Positions 17,620 through 26,081 of a stretch of DNA of 35,906 bases are shown one piece after another. The stretch comes from an uncultured Bacilli bacterium (lineage in GTDB: Bacteria; Bacillota_I; Bacilli_A; RF39; UBA660): the NCBI GenBank assembly GCA_910576985.1, contig CAJTLA010000007.1, positions 1-35,906 on the forward strand, read 5' to 3'. Within the stretch, counting starts at the first letter, position 1, and every line of letters begins with the position of its first letter. Made by a program: the position numbers and the translations under genes. The notes beneath the pieces were generated by a model. It was given only the letters and a program-made list of their open reading frames with translations, had not been told where the DNA came from and did no database searches.

Positions 17620-19797
17620 CTATAACCGAATGGGATTTAAATCAATTTCTAATCTTACCTTTGTATTTGATTTATATTTTTTTTGAACAAATTTCAATTC
17701 TTCTAATATTTCTTTTGTATTTTTAAATTTTAAAATAATATGAACATAATAAACATTATTCATTTTTGGCATCATAGCACTTGCAGGACCTAACACAATT
17801 ACCTTTTTATTGAAATTTTGAATCAAATAAGCAACAATTTTTTTCGCTTCTTCATGGCATAAACGTTCCTCTTTGCCACTGATTTCTAATAAACACAAAT
17901 TAAAATATGGAGGGTAAGATAATGCTTTTCTAATATTCATTTCTTGAGCATAAAAATTTTCATAATCATGATTTTTAGCGCATTCAACACTATAGTGTTC
18001 TAAATTAAAACCTTGAATAATTACAGTTCCTTCTAAGTCTTTTCTTCCAGCTCTTCCTGCTACCTGACTTAAAAGAGAAAATGTTCTTTCAGCACTCCGA
18101 AAATCAGGAATATTTAAAGAGGCATCCCCATTCATAACCCCTACTACTGTTACTCTTGGAAAATCCAATCCTTTGGCTATCATTTGTGTACCAATTAAAA
18201 TATCATATTCTCCATTTCTAAATGATTCTGTGATTCTCTCATGAGCCCCTTTTTTAGAAGTCGTATCTACATCCATTCGAATCACTTTCGCCTGCGGAAA
18301 TAATTCTTTTGTTAATTGCTCTAATTTTTCTGTTCCAAGTCCAAATGTAGTAAATTCAGTTCCTTTACACTCTGGACAAACTTTTACAAGGCTTTTACGA
18401 TAATTACAATAATGACATTTTAATTGATGATCTTTTTTATGATAAACCAATGGAATATCACAATTTGGACATTTTTCCACATGACCACAATTTTTACAAC
18501 TAATAATCGTGGAATAACCTCTTCGATTAAGCAACAAAATAATTTGCTCTTTTTTTTGTAAAGCTTCTGTCATTTTTTCCTTTAATAAACCAGAAAATAA
18601 AGGATTGTTTTTTTTCATTTCTAATTTCATATCTACCAAAATCACGTTAGGAAGATGCTTCGATATTCTTGTTTTTAAAGTAAGCAATTGATAAATACCT
18701 GTTTTCGCTCTCGTATAACTTTCTAAAGATGGAGTAGCACTTCCTAAAATCAGTGGACAACAGTGACGTTTTGCTCGATTAAGAGCAATATCAATTGCAC
18801 TATATTTTGGTGTATTTTCCTGTTTATAAGTCTCTGTATGTTCTTCATCTATAACAAGTAGTCCTAAATTAGTAAATGGAGCAAATATCGCACTTCGAGC
18901 ACCAATCGCAATCGATACTTCTTTTCTTTCGATTTTTCTCCATTCATCATATTTTTCTCCATTACTAAGTCTAGAATGTAAAATTGCAATATTGTTTCCA
19001 AACCGAGATTTAAACAAATTTACCATTTGCGGAGTTAAACTAATCTCAGGAACTAAAACAATCACTTCTTTTCCATCTTTTAAAATTTCTTCTATAATAT
19101 TCATATAAACTTCCGTTTTCCCACTTCCAGTAACCCCATGTAAAAGAAATGGAGAAAATTGATTTCTTTTTTGTAATACACTTTCATAAGCAATTTGCTG
19201 TTCTTCATTCAAAATAACCTTTTGATCTCTTTTTTGATTTTGATCTTGAATTCTGTATACCTCTTCTGTGATTTCTTGAATCATATTTTTTTTAAGTAAT
19301 GTTTGAACTGAAGAAGCTGAAATCGCGGCAAGTTCTTTTTTTAATACTTTTTTATTTTCTAATATCAAATGAATAATTTGGCGCTGTTTCTCATTTTTAA
19401 TATTTTCAAAATTAAATTCACCAATCACAATATAAGTTTCATACTTTTTAGGTACCATAGTTCCTTGCTTTGCCTTTAAAGCAGTAGGCAACATTGTTTG
19501 ATAAGCGGAAATCAAATTACAAAGTGTTTTTTTTGAAATATAATATCCTAATTCTAACATTTCTTCATTTAATACAGGATGATCATCAACAACACAAATT
19601 ACTTCTTTCATTTTATATTCAGTTGATTCTAAATTCTTTTGTTTTTTTAATACAAATCCTTCTAATTCTCTTTTTCCAAATGGGACCAATACTCTAGAAC
19701 CAACATATACTTTATCCTCTAAAGCAGAAGGAAGCAAATAAGTAAATGTTTGATCCATTTGTTTTGTTTTAATTTCTACTAACACATCTACAATCAT
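17620..19797 (-). CDS. priA: Primosomal replication-restart helicase PriA
   Basis: 725 aa from the ATG at 19797, which has GGAGG 5 nt upstream; the ATG at 19809 overlaps that site. PriA recognises stalled forks and D-loops and reloads the replisome. Visible: the N-terminal fork-binding domain; Walker A LLHGVTGSGKTEVY (about residue 222); DEEH box VIDEEHTETYKQE; LGSATPSLES; the zinc-binding Cys pairs CKNCGHVEKCPNC and CHYCNYRKSLVKVCPEC; and helicase motifs LGTEKLEQ, GTQMIAKGLDFPRV and QVAGRAGRK. First gene of an 11-gene co-directional unit extending to miaA, driven by the promoter at 19818-19847. Confidence 0.98.
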   Translation of the reverse strand: MIVDVLVEIKTKQMDQTFTYLLPSALEDKVYVGSRVLVPFGKRELEGFVLKKQKNLESTEYKMKEVICVVDDHPVLNEEMLELGYYISKKTLCNLISAYQTMLPTALKAKQGTMVPKKYETYIVIGEFNFENIKNEKQRQIIHLILENKKVLKKELAAISASSVQTLLKKNMIQEITEEVYRIQDQNQKRDQKVILNEEQQIAYESVLQKRNQFSPFLLHGVTGSGKTEVYMNIIEEILKDGKEVIVLVPEISLTPQMVNLFKSRFGNNIAILHSRLSNGEKYDEWRKIERKEVSIAIGARSAIFAPFTNLGLLVIDEEHTETYKQENTPKYSAIDIALNRAKRHCCPLILGSATPSLESYTRAKTGIYQLLTLKTRISKHLPNVILVDMKLEMKKNNPLFSGLLKEKMTEALQKKEQIILLLNRRGYSTIISCKNCGHVEKCPNCDIPLVYHKKDHQLKCHYCNYRKSLVKVCPECKGTEFTTFGLGTEKLEQLTKELFPQAKVIRMDVDTTSKKGAHERITESFRNGEYDILIGTQMIAKGLDFPRVTVVGVMNGDASLNIPDFRSAERTFSLLSQVAGRAGRKDLEGTVIIQGFNLEHYSVECAKNHDYENFYAQEMNIRKALSYPPYFNLCLLEISGKEERLCHEEAKKIVAYLIQNFNKKVIVLGPASAMMPKMNNVYYVHIILKFKNTKEILEELKFVQKKYKSNTKVRLEIDLNPIRL

Positions 19798-19817
19798 AAG
19801 TTCCTCCATTCTTTTAC

Positions 19818-19847
19818 ATTATAGCAAACATTTGTTTAATATGTAAA
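19818..19847 (-). promoter_or_regulatory. Sigma-A promoter of the priA-miaA operon
   Basis: On the minus strand: -35 TTTACA (19842-19847), an 18-nt spacer, consensus -10 TATAAT (19818-19823). About 20 bp separate the -10 box from the priA start codon. Confidence 0.75.
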
Positions 19848-19870
19848 GAAAAAAGAGAAATTTCTCTTAA
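19845..19870 (-). terminator. Probable terminator of the pilin-adhesin gene
   Basis: The palindrome aagagaaatttctctt (19853-19868) is followed leftward by a T-rich run. The loop would have to open from the palindrome centre, so it is a modest terminator. Confidence 0.5.
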
Positions 19871-19890
19871 ACATTTATATGTAATAAAAA

Positions 19891-21468
19891 CTAATCAAGC
19901 ACTACCACCCGGAACGAGACGCCGCTGCTCGCACCACCACCGCTCCAAGCGAAGTAGAACACTCCTGCAACCGTCGTACTGCTATAGCCCCCGCCACGAA
20001 AGAACCATGGGCTACTCGAACTGACGAAGTCGGCGTAATCTGAATACCATCCGCTCGTCTCACTTAGCGCATGTCCGTAATATGTTGTACTACTACTTGT
20101 GTAATTATCATAATATTTACTTGCTGGTAAACTACTAAATCCTGCATTCCCTATTGTATTACTATATACTCCCATTACGTATTCCCAGGCTCCTCCACTC
20201 ATGTCATATACTCCATATATTGTTCCTGTTGTACTTGCTCCTGTTCCTCCTGTACTCTTCTCATATGTATATGCACAGCCATAACTTCCTGATGCTCCTG
20301 GCGCTCCACTACTACACCCTGTTATATAACTATCTGATTTATTCTGGTATACTTCCTTATTTGCTCCACTATAACTACTATTTCCGTATTTTCCATATTT
20401 ACTTTGACTTAGGTATGCTACCGCTCCCCATTCACTATTCTTCATCATATGTGCATCTGCACTTGTACTTATTCCGTAACTATTCCCTGATGCACTGAAC
20501 TTCTGCGCTGTTGCAAATTGCGTACTTATATTCTGACTTCTTAGTGAAGTTATATTTGGTTTTATCGTTGGGGTTGTTGCATTTCCTGTTGTTTCAAATT
20601 TTCCTACCCAAAACCCTGCTAACTGGGTACTCCCAAATGTAAACGCTGGATGGATTTTATAGTTTGTTGTTGGACTTGTTTTGCTTGTTGCTATAAAATT
20701 TATATTTATCTGTCCTGGTTGGATTTTACTTCCTCCTGCATAGTTTTCTATATTTACATAATCATATTCATATCTTGGAATCCATACAAAGTATGCATTT
20801 ATCGCACTCTCTGGAATTTCTTCCCCAACACCCACATTTCTATATTCTTCTGTTACACTTACTGCATTCGCCCACATATGATTATTATAATCATACCATT
20901 TTGTTGTTTTATCTTCTTCTGTTTTATATTTTACTGGGATTAATCCATTTAAGTTTGGAGCATTTCCGATTTCTCCATGATTGCTTTCATTTGCCCTTAT
21001 CCATGTATTATTTGGAGCATCTGATTCTTCTGGTCCTTCTGGTTCTACTGGTACCTCTGGTTTATCTGTAACCTCACATTTTCCTTTTTCATATTTTTTT
21101 ATTGTTATTTTACTTTCATCTTTTCCTTTTGTTGCACACCATTCATTATTGTGAATCGCTACTTCTATTTCTCCTTCACTTGTTAATACTATAGATCCTC
21201 CTTTTGGGGCTGATCCACTATATTTTAAATTGTTTGTTTTTCCTTCTCCAAATTCAAATACTTGATCTTTAGAGTCTCCATCTAATACACCTTCTGTATA
21301 TAGTAATTTTGTACTCTCTATTAATCCATATGCACTATCTTGGAAAGCACTCTTTTTCGATTTCTCTACGATGTTTAATATGATTGGCACTGCTATTAAC
21401 GCAATAATTGCTAGTATTACGATTACCGCTAATAATTCTATTAGGGTAAAACCTCTTTTTTCTTTCAT
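19891..21468 (-). CDS. Modular pilin adhesin: prepilin leader + pilin domain + FGE/C-lectin domain
   Basis: 525 aa. Residues 1-30 are a class III prepilin signal (KEKRG|FTLIELLAVIVI). Residues to about 130 are a pilin-like domain with the SGSAPKGGSIVL block seen in the small pilins. A proline- and acid-rich linker lies at about 132-155. The remainder resembles the SUMF1/formylglycine-generating-enzyme fold (FWVGKFETTG, NSEWGAVAYLSQSKYG, GVYDMSGGAWEYVMG and, at the very end, FFRGGGYSS through FRVVVLD). That fold is a C-type-lectin type used for ligand binding as well as catalysis. The last ~50 codons are strikingly GC-rich and adenine-poor, like a DGR variable region (see findings). Probably a surface or pilus-tip adhesin, exported and processed by a prepilin peptidase encoded elsewhere. 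No good -35 was found upstream, although TATACT occurs. Confidence 0.87.
   Translation of the reverse strand: MKEKRGFTLIELLAVIVILAIIALIAVPIILNIVEKSKKSAFQDSAYGLIESTKLLYTEGVLDGDSKDQVFEFGEGKTNNLKYSGSAPKGGSIVLTSEGEIEVAIHNNEWCATKGKDESKITIKKYEKGKCEVTDKPEVPVEPEGPEESDAPNNTWIRANESNHGEIGNAPNLNGLIPVKYKTEEDKTTKWYDYNNHMWANAVSVTEEYRNVGVGEEIPESAINAYFVWIPRYEYDYVNIENYAGGSKIQPGQININFIATSKTSPTTNYKIHPAFTFGSTQLAGFWVGKFETTGNATTPTIKPNITSLRSQNISTQFATAQKFSASGNSYGISTSADAHMMKNSEWGAVAYLSQSKYGKYGNSSYSGANKEVYQNKSDSYITGCSSGAPGASGSYGCAYTYEKSTGGTGASTTGTIYGVYDMSGGAWEYVMGVYSNTIGNAGFSSLPASKYYDNYTSSSTTYYGHALSETSGWYSDYADFVSSSSPWFFRGGGYSSTTVAGVFYFAWSGGGASSGVSFRVVVLD
19892..20045 (-). other. Candidate DGR-type variable region at the 3' end of the adhesin gene
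   Basis: Coding-strand adenine is about 15% and GC about 59% over 19911-20040 by my hand count, in a gene and genome that are far more AT-rich. Most codons at non-conserved positions end in C or T (GCC, GAC, GTC, GGC, AGC, TAC, GGT), as expected if AAC or AAT template codons were randomised at A. The position (C-terminal ligand face of a C-lectin fold, ending in FRVV) is that of known DGR targets. No template repeat or reverse transcriptase is in the window. Confidence 0.6.
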
Positions 21469-21645
21469 TCTCTACCATCCTTTACTATAAATATAGTATA
21501 CCTTTTTTTAGTCACATTTCGTCGGAATATAACCATACAGTTACAAAAAATTTTTCTAAAATGTTATTACTTTCCATCCTATTTTATATTTGACAATATC
21601 TTTTTTTGTCATCTTCTTTTATAAATTAACAATGTTTTCATTTCT

Positions 21646-22698
21646 TCAATTATTAAAGGTAACATTAATTGCCCGATTAATAATCTCCATAGAGCTACTC
21701 AATTCTGTGTATGCTCTTTCTACCTCTGCAATATCCCAAAACTTTAATTTGCCATTAAAACTCCCCTCAATCTGAGCGCAGTGCTGTTTAATCTTGCTGA
21801 TTTGCTTTTCATCTGAAACTGCTACCACTGCTTGTACTGAAATATCCTGAGAGGCATTCATTAAACTAACAATTAAAGAATCGATAGAGCCATTATCTTG
21901 TACTTCAAATACATATTTTATTTTTCCTAAATTTCCAACATTAAATTCCCATATTGCATCAGCAATTTTACCAGAATTTTTTATATTTCCTTTCACATCA
22001 GTATGATATCCAATCAAACTTCCAATATTTTTAATATAGTCTACTATTTCATTATGATAAGATTTATTATTTACAACAGTTTCATTAACAGTATCATTTG
22101 GTTCTAATTCTCTTAAACTATCCCAGAAAAAATAATCCACAAATAATAGTGTTTCATCTCTATGATATTTTTCCTTAATGATCGTTTGGATTTGTTTGCT
22201 ATATTGAACTAATTCTATATATTTTTTTCCTGTCAATTGATAATTGTGATGTGGAATATTTTCAATGCCAAGATATTTATAAGCTTTTTGGGCTGTGGTA
22301 TTCCATATCATATATTCATTAGAATCTATATAACATAATAATTCACTCATCATTGCAGGACCAAAGCCTTTAATTCTATCCTTAAAATTATCCCATCTTG
22401 TCTCTATTGGATCATTTCCATATAATAAATATGCGATAGATTTTTTTAAATTTTCAAACCCATTATCTCTAATGTACTTGTCAACAATATAGTGTTTATT
22501 TCCCCAAATCATCATAGCCCATAATTTACTAATATATTGATAAAACTCTTCTTCATCCATGGATAAAATTTTATCAAAATCATAACTTCTATAAAAAATT
22601 TCTCTTTCGTTTCTTTCTTTTTGATCATCCAAATTTTCGTACTGTGCGATTTTCTTTAAATAATCGTCTAGTTGTTTCATCAATCGTTCTTGATTCAT
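21646..22698 (-). CDS. Putative nuclease: HhH-like N-terminal domain plus PD-(D/E)XK-like C-terminal domain
   Basis: 350 aa from the ATG at 22698 (GAGAGG 9 nt upstream). Residues about 105-145 (DRIKGFGPAMMSELLCYI, IWNTTAQKAYKYLG) resemble the helix-hairpin-helix region of HhH-GPD-like and restriction-associated proteins. The C-terminal half has HNEIVDYIKNIGSLIGY, then an acidic position in KIADAIWEF, then YVFEVQDNGSIDSLIVSLM. This order fits a PD-(D/E)XK nuclease core with the catalytic Lys replaced by Gln (ExQ, as in BglII). The family is not recognised for certain. It lies 17 bp after the 181-aa gene, sharing its promoter. A restriction or defence role is inferred only. Confidence 0.6.
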   Translation of the reverse strand: MNQERLMKQLDDYLKKIAQYENLDDQKERNEREIFYRSYDFDKILSMDEEEFYQYISKLWAMMIWGNKHYIVDKYIRDNGFENLKKSIAYLLYGNDPIETRWDNFKDRIKGFGPAMMSELLCYIDSNEYMIWNTTAQKAYKYLGIENIPHHNYQLTGKKYIELVQYSKQIQTIIKEKYHRDETLLFVDYFFWDSLRELEPNDTVNETVVNNKSYHNEIVDYIKNIGSLIGYHTDVKGNIKNSGKIADAIWEFNVGNLGKIKYVFEVQDNGSIDSLIVSLMNASQDISVQAVVAVSDEKQISKIKQHCAQIEGSFNGKLKFWDIAEVERAYTELSSSMEIINRAINVTFNN

Positions 22699-22714
22699 TT
22701 TTCTCATCCTCTCA

Positions 22715-23260
22715 TTAAGCTTCCTTATAAACTCCTATATTGTTATCAATTCGTTCTAACATTGTTCCCAATTTTTCTAATAATTCAGAGTTATCTAGCT
22801 CTTGCTTTTTTATCACAGAATCTTCATGGAATCTCGTTTCATTAAACACAGATACCAAAAGGGGCAATATTTCTGGGTGCAATTCTAATAAATCATCAAT
22901 ATCTGTATTTAGATGCTTTTCTAATTGTTCTCGAATCCAATTGCAAGCTGTTGAACCAAATAAAACATCGTCTTTTGATCCATTTAAGTCTTGTTCTTTT
23001 ACTTTTGTACTCATTCCTTTTTGTTTTAATAAATAAGACACTTTATAGGCATTTTTTACAATTTCAGAAAGCAGATCTAAATTACTTACTTCCATCATAT
23101 GTGCTCTTGCGTCATTTGCTCTTGAAAAAAATTTCGCAGTAGTTAAGGGATCTTCTTCTAATATTTTTTTCATTAAAATATCGGCCATAATTTCTTGATA
23201 ATCGGGATGTAATTCTAATGTTGTGGTAACGGCACAATCAATTTTCTCTAAATTTGTCAT
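22715..23260 (-). CDS. Uncharacterised protein paired with the putative nuclease
   Basis: 181 aa from the ATG at 23260: AGGAGG lies 7 nt upstream, whereas the ATG at 23266 is only 1 nt from it. The longer frame to 23341 runs through the promoter. The protein is helical and acidic, starting MTNLEKIDCAVTTTLELHPD, with no signal peptide or membrane helix and no motif I can assign. It is the first gene of a two-gene unit with the putative nuclease. It might be a specificity, sensor or control partner (speculation). The unit sits between conserved miaB and the pilin adhesin, a likely accessory slot. Confidence 0.72.
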   Translation of the reverse strand: MTNLEKIDCAVTTTLELHPDYQEIMADILMKKILEEDPLTTAKFFSRANDARAHMMEVSNLDLLSEIVKNAYKVSYLLKQKGMSTKVKEQDLNGSKDDVLFGSTACNWIREQLEKHLNTDIDDLLELHPEILPLLVSVFNETRFHEDSVIKKQELDNSELLEKLGTMLERIDNNIGVYKEA

Positions 23261-23279
23261 TTTCATGCCTCCTATGTTT

Positions 23280-23308
23280 AGTTTATCAAATCGAATTTTT
23301 ATGGTCAA
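23280..23308 (-). promoter_or_regulatory. Sigma-A-like promoter of the two-gene nuclease unit
   Basis: On the minus strand: -35 TTGACC (23303-23308), a 17-nt spacer, -10 TAAACT (23280-23285). It is located directly before the AGGAGG of the 181-aa gene. Confidence 0.6.
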
Positions 23309-23325
23309 TAAAAATAAGAAAAAAC

Positions 23326-23358
23326 AAAAAAAAATTGTCAATCAATCGACCAACAATT
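23326..23358 (-). terminator. Probable terminator of miaB
   Basis: A short stem (AATTGT/ACAATT, 23353-23358 with 23333-23338) around the miaB stop, followed leftward by a run of nine T. The stem is weak but the T-run is strong. Confidence 0.5.
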
Positions 23359-24760
23359 CTCCATCCAAACTCCAAGTTTTTGTTTCTGTTATTTTTACAT
23401 TTACAATTTTGCCTACAAATTCACTTGCATTTTTCACATTTACTAGTTTCATGGTATCAGTATATCCCATCATCATGTTTGGATCTTTTTCGCTTCTACC
23501 TTCAATTAATACAGGGACTATTTTTCCTAAGTATTTGTCATTGGCTTTTTTAGCGTATTGATTTACTAATTCATTTAAGCGGTACAGTCTTTTTTCTTTT
23601 TCTTCTAATGGGGTATCATCTTCCATGTTGGCTGCTGGAGTTCCTACTCTAGGTGAGAAAATAAAGGTGAAAGCAGAATCATATTCACACATGTTTACAA
23701 CTTCTAATGTTTTTTCAAAGTCTTCTTCTGTTTCTCCTGGGAATCCAACAATGATATCTGTAGTAATTGAGGAATGTGGTAAGGCTTTTTTTAGTTTGTG
23801 AAATAGTTCCATGTAAGATTCTTTTGTATATCTTCTTCCCATCAATTTTAAAATTCGATCAGAACCAGATTGAAGGGGCAAATGAATATATGGCATTATG
23901 TTTGGATAAGTCTTAATTACTTCAATCATTTCATCTGTAAAGTCCCAAGGATGACTTGTTACAAAACGGATTCTTGGAATATTCAATTTGGCAACATCTT
24001 CTAATAAGTTTGCCATGTTATATGAAATTCCTAAGTCTTTTCCATAGGCATTTACGTTTTGACCTAATAGTGTAATTTCTTGATATCCTTTTTGAACCAA
24101 TTCTTTTGCTTCTTTTAAAATAAATTCTGGAGTTCTACTTCTTTGTTTTCCTCTTGTATAAGGAACAATACAATAGGTACAAAATTTATCACATCCATAC
24201 ATGATATTGATCCAAGCTTTATATTTACTATCACGTTTTACAGGAATATTTTCAATAATTTCTCCTTCGATACTGAATACTTCAATTTCTTGTTTGTCTT
24301 TTGCTTCTTTTAAAATTTGTGGTAAACGATGAATATTATGAGTTCCAAATACAATGTCTAACCATTTGTATTTTTTCATAATTTCTTCTACTATTGATTC
24401 TTCTTGTGCCATACATCCACAAATACCTGCCATTAATTCTGGTTTGGTTTGTTTTAGATGTTTGATTCTTCCTACCATACCAAATACTTTGTTATGGGCA
24501 TTTTCTCTGATTGCACAAGTATTTAATAATATCAAGTCTGCTTCTTCCATGGTTTCTGTTTCTGTGAAACTCATATCTTCTAAAATTGCTTTGATATTTT
24601 CACTATCATGTTCGTTCATTTGGCAACCATAGGTTTTTACAAAATATGTTTTCCCTTTTCCAAATGTTTTTAATTCTGGATCTACAATATATTCATCGGT
24701 TTTGATTGCTACTTCATTTGTTGTTCTTACTTTTGCTTCTTTTAAATTTGGTAAATTCAT
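23342..24760 (-). CDS. miaB: tRNA-2-methylthio-N6-dimethylallyladenosine synthase MiaB
   Basis: 472 aa from the ATG at 24760 (GAAGTGAT upstream); the open frame to 24907 passes through the promoter and has no conserved residues. This radical-SAM methylthiotransferase adds a methylthio group to C2 of i6A37, the product of MiaA. Auxiliary-cluster Cys are near residues 46 (TYGCQMNEHD), 82 (LNTCAIREN) and 116 (GICGCMAQ). The radical-SAM Cys are at about 190, 194 and 197 (CDKFCTYCIVPYTRG). A C-terminal TRAM domain is present. It is divergent from rpmB across a shared upstream region. In Bacillus, miaB neighbours cotE; that link is broken here. Confidence 0.98.
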   Translation of the reverse strand: MNLPNLKEAKVRTTNEVAIKTDEYIVDPELKTFGKGKTYFVKTYGCQMNEHDSENIKAILEDMSFTETETMEEADLILLNTCAIRENAHNKVFGMVGRIKHLKQTKPELMAGICGCMAQEESIVEEIMKKYKWLDIVFGTHNIHRLPQILKEAKDKQEIEVFSIEGEIIENIPVKRDSKYKAWINIMYGCDKFCTYCIVPYTRGKQRSRTPEFILKEAKELVQKGYQEITLLGQNVNAYGKDLGISYNMANLLEDVAKLNIPRIRFVTSHPWDFTDEMIEVIKTYPNIMPYIHLPLQSGSDRILKLMGRRYTKESYMELFHKLKKALPHSSITTDIIVGFPGETEEDFEKTLEVVNMCEYDSAFTFIFSPRVGTPAANMEDDTPLEEKEKRLYRLNELVNQYAKKANDKYLGKIVPVLIEGRSEKDPNMMMGYTDTMKLVNVKNASEFVGKIVNVKITETKTWSLDGELLVD

Positions 24761-24785
24761 AAAATCACTTCTTTTCTTATATAAG

Positions 24786-24814
24786 ATAATAACATAGCTT
24801 TCTCTTGAATGCAA
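24786..24814 (-). promoter_or_regulatory. Possible sigma-A promoter of miaB
   Basis: On the minus strand: -35 TTGCAT (24809-24814, weak), a 17-nt spacer, -10 TATTAT (24786-24791). Confidence 0.45.
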
Positions 24815-24835
24815 TGGGAAAAATGAATAAAATAT

Positions 24836-24864
24836 TTGACAATTACGTACAATTATGGTAAAGT
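24836..24864 (+). promoter_or_regulatory. Sigma-A promoter of rpmB
   Basis: -35 TTGACA (24836-24841), a 17-nt spacer, -10 TAAAGT (24859-24864). The ribosome-binding site AAGGAGG follows at about 24891. Confidence 0.8.
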
Positions 24865-24907
24865 GGAAAGGCAGAGAGCGAAAACTATAATAAGGAGGAC
24901 GAAACAT

Positions 24908-25090
24908 ATGGCAAAAAAAGTAACCAATAAAAAACCTTTATTTGGTAATAGAAGATCTCATTCGTTAAGAGCTACTAGACATGCTCAAAAACCAAATTTA
25001 CAAAAAGTAACTTTAGATAATGGAATGTCAGTTAGATTGACGGCCAGAGAGTTAAGAACATTAAATAAAATTAGTAAAGATGTTGCTTAA
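24908..25090 (+). CDS. rpmB: Ribosomal protein bL28
   Basis: 60 aa from the ATG at 24908, which has AAGGAGG 10-12 nt upstream. The in-frame ATG at 24836 lies in the promoter and is rejected. The sequence AKKVTNKKPLFGNRRSHSL, then LDNGMSVRLTARELRTL, is characteristic of bL28, a large-subunit protein. It has no zinc-binding Cys pairs. It is the only plus-strand gene in the window, with its own promoter and a hairpin terminator shared with the convergent rnfD-like gene. Confidence 0.97.
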   Translation: MAKKVTNKKPLFGNRRSHSLRATRHAQKPNLQKVTLDNGMSVRLTARELRTLNKISKDVA

Positions 25091-25117
25091 AACAGAATCT
25101 TGTGATTCTGTTTTTTT
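25091..25117 (+). terminator. Terminator of rpmB, shared with the convergent rnfD-like gene
   Basis: A 9-bp perfect stem (aacagaatc 25091-25099 with gattctgtt 25104-25112), loop ttgt, then seven T at 25111-25117. It also lies just past the stop of the minus-strand gene, where a shorter T-run follows. Confidence 0.9.
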
Positions 25118-26081
25118 ATTGTCCAAATTCGCTACAATATTTTAGTTGATAATAATTTCCAAAGTAGTCAAATAATGGTACTAGAAAGTTGGTAATAATA
25201 ATTGCTAGTATCATGGATAAAAATGGGGTAAAAAAGTAAGTTCCAATATATGTCATAGTCGCTAAAAAGCAAGCGAATAGTATTTGTCCACTATGTGTTA
25301 CTGGTGTTGTTCTTTGATCCGTAGCAACAAATATTGCTAGAAAAAGCAAGTTTCCAGTTCCTAAACTTTTTAAAATTCCTATTAAGGTATTCGGAATAAA
25401 CAGATTAGAAATTACGAGTAATATAAAGTAACTTCCAATAAAATAAGCTGGTATTCGCCATTTTATGGCTTTTTTTAGGATCAAAAATAGAAAAAGGATT
25501 AAGCATAATAAAGAAGATGTCTTTGTTATTAAAGTTCCTTTAAATCCGATCCAAAGTGTTGTTAAAGAAATCGTATTGAAATCTAATAGTTCTGTAAATT
25601 CAAATAATAAGCGAACAGAGTTTGTTGTTTCAAAATGACAGAGGCTCAACCAAACAGAAAATCCTAATGCTCCAATGATTCCGATTAAAGAAGGAACTAC
25701 AAACAGGCTATTATGATAAAAATATCTTCCTATGATAATAGTAATAAAAATAGAAAGACACAGAATTATGATTGGTGTATGTATTGGTAGTAATAAACCG
25801 ATGAGTATTCCATCAATCATACATTCTTCTTTTTGATATTGGTTCGATTTGATAAAGTGTTCACCAATATAATAAAATCCGTAAGAAAGTAATATACAAG
25901 CGAGCATTAATAAGATTGGTAAAAAAGATTCTAACAATAAAATTTCACCTTTAAAATAAGGGATCATTCCTTCATTAAAAAAGCGATAAAAAATCATTAT
26001 AATTAGAGCTATAAACAAATGATTTGGTTGTTTTTCTTTTGGTTTAATATATGGACCACTTTGCAATAGAAATTCTTTCAT
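25116..26081 (-). CDS. rnfD: RnfD-like membrane protein (NqrB/RnfD family)
   Basis: 321 aa with about nine or ten membrane helices, similar to RnfD (about 310-350 aa). Family signs: an N-terminal SGPYIKPKE; LWIGFKGTLITKTSSLLCL, matching the conserved G-x2-GSIGETSA region; and near the end FVATDQRTTPVTHSGQIL, matching the ATDPVTSP-x2-GR block. In RnfD and NqrB a Thr in an SGAT motif carries covalent FMN. I see no SGAT before LWIG, only FNTISLTT, so flavinylation is doubtful. The gene overlaps the rnfC-like gene by 4 bp and no rnfG, E, A or B follow. Membrane subunit of an ion-pumping electron-transfer complex by family; the role here is uncertain. Confidence 0.82.
   Translation of the reverse strand: MKEFLLQSGPYIKPKEKQPNHLFIALIIMIFYRFFNEGMIPYFKGEILLLESFLPILLMLACILLSYGFYYIGEHFIKSNQYQKEECMIDGILIGLLLPIHTPIIILCLSIFITIIIGRYFYHNSLFVVPSLIGIIGALGFSVWLSLCHFETTNSVRLLFEFTELLDFNTISLTTLWIGFKGTLITKTSSLLCLILFLFLILKKAIKWRIPAYFIGSYFILLVISNLFIPNTLIGILKSLGTGNLLFLAIFVATDQRTTPVTHSGQILFACFLATMTYIGTYFFTPFLSMILAIIITNFLVPLFDYFGNYYQLKYCSEFGQ

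Noticed and set aside
20154..21071. Overlapping plus-strand ORFs across the pilin adhesin gene.
   Set aside because: Antisense shadows rich in Tyr, Leu and His caused by the composition of the real minus-strand gene.
24761..24907. 49-residue N-terminal extension of MiaB.
   Set aside because: The extension runs through the divergent promoters, has no family conservation, and a good ribosome-binding site precedes the ATG at 24760.
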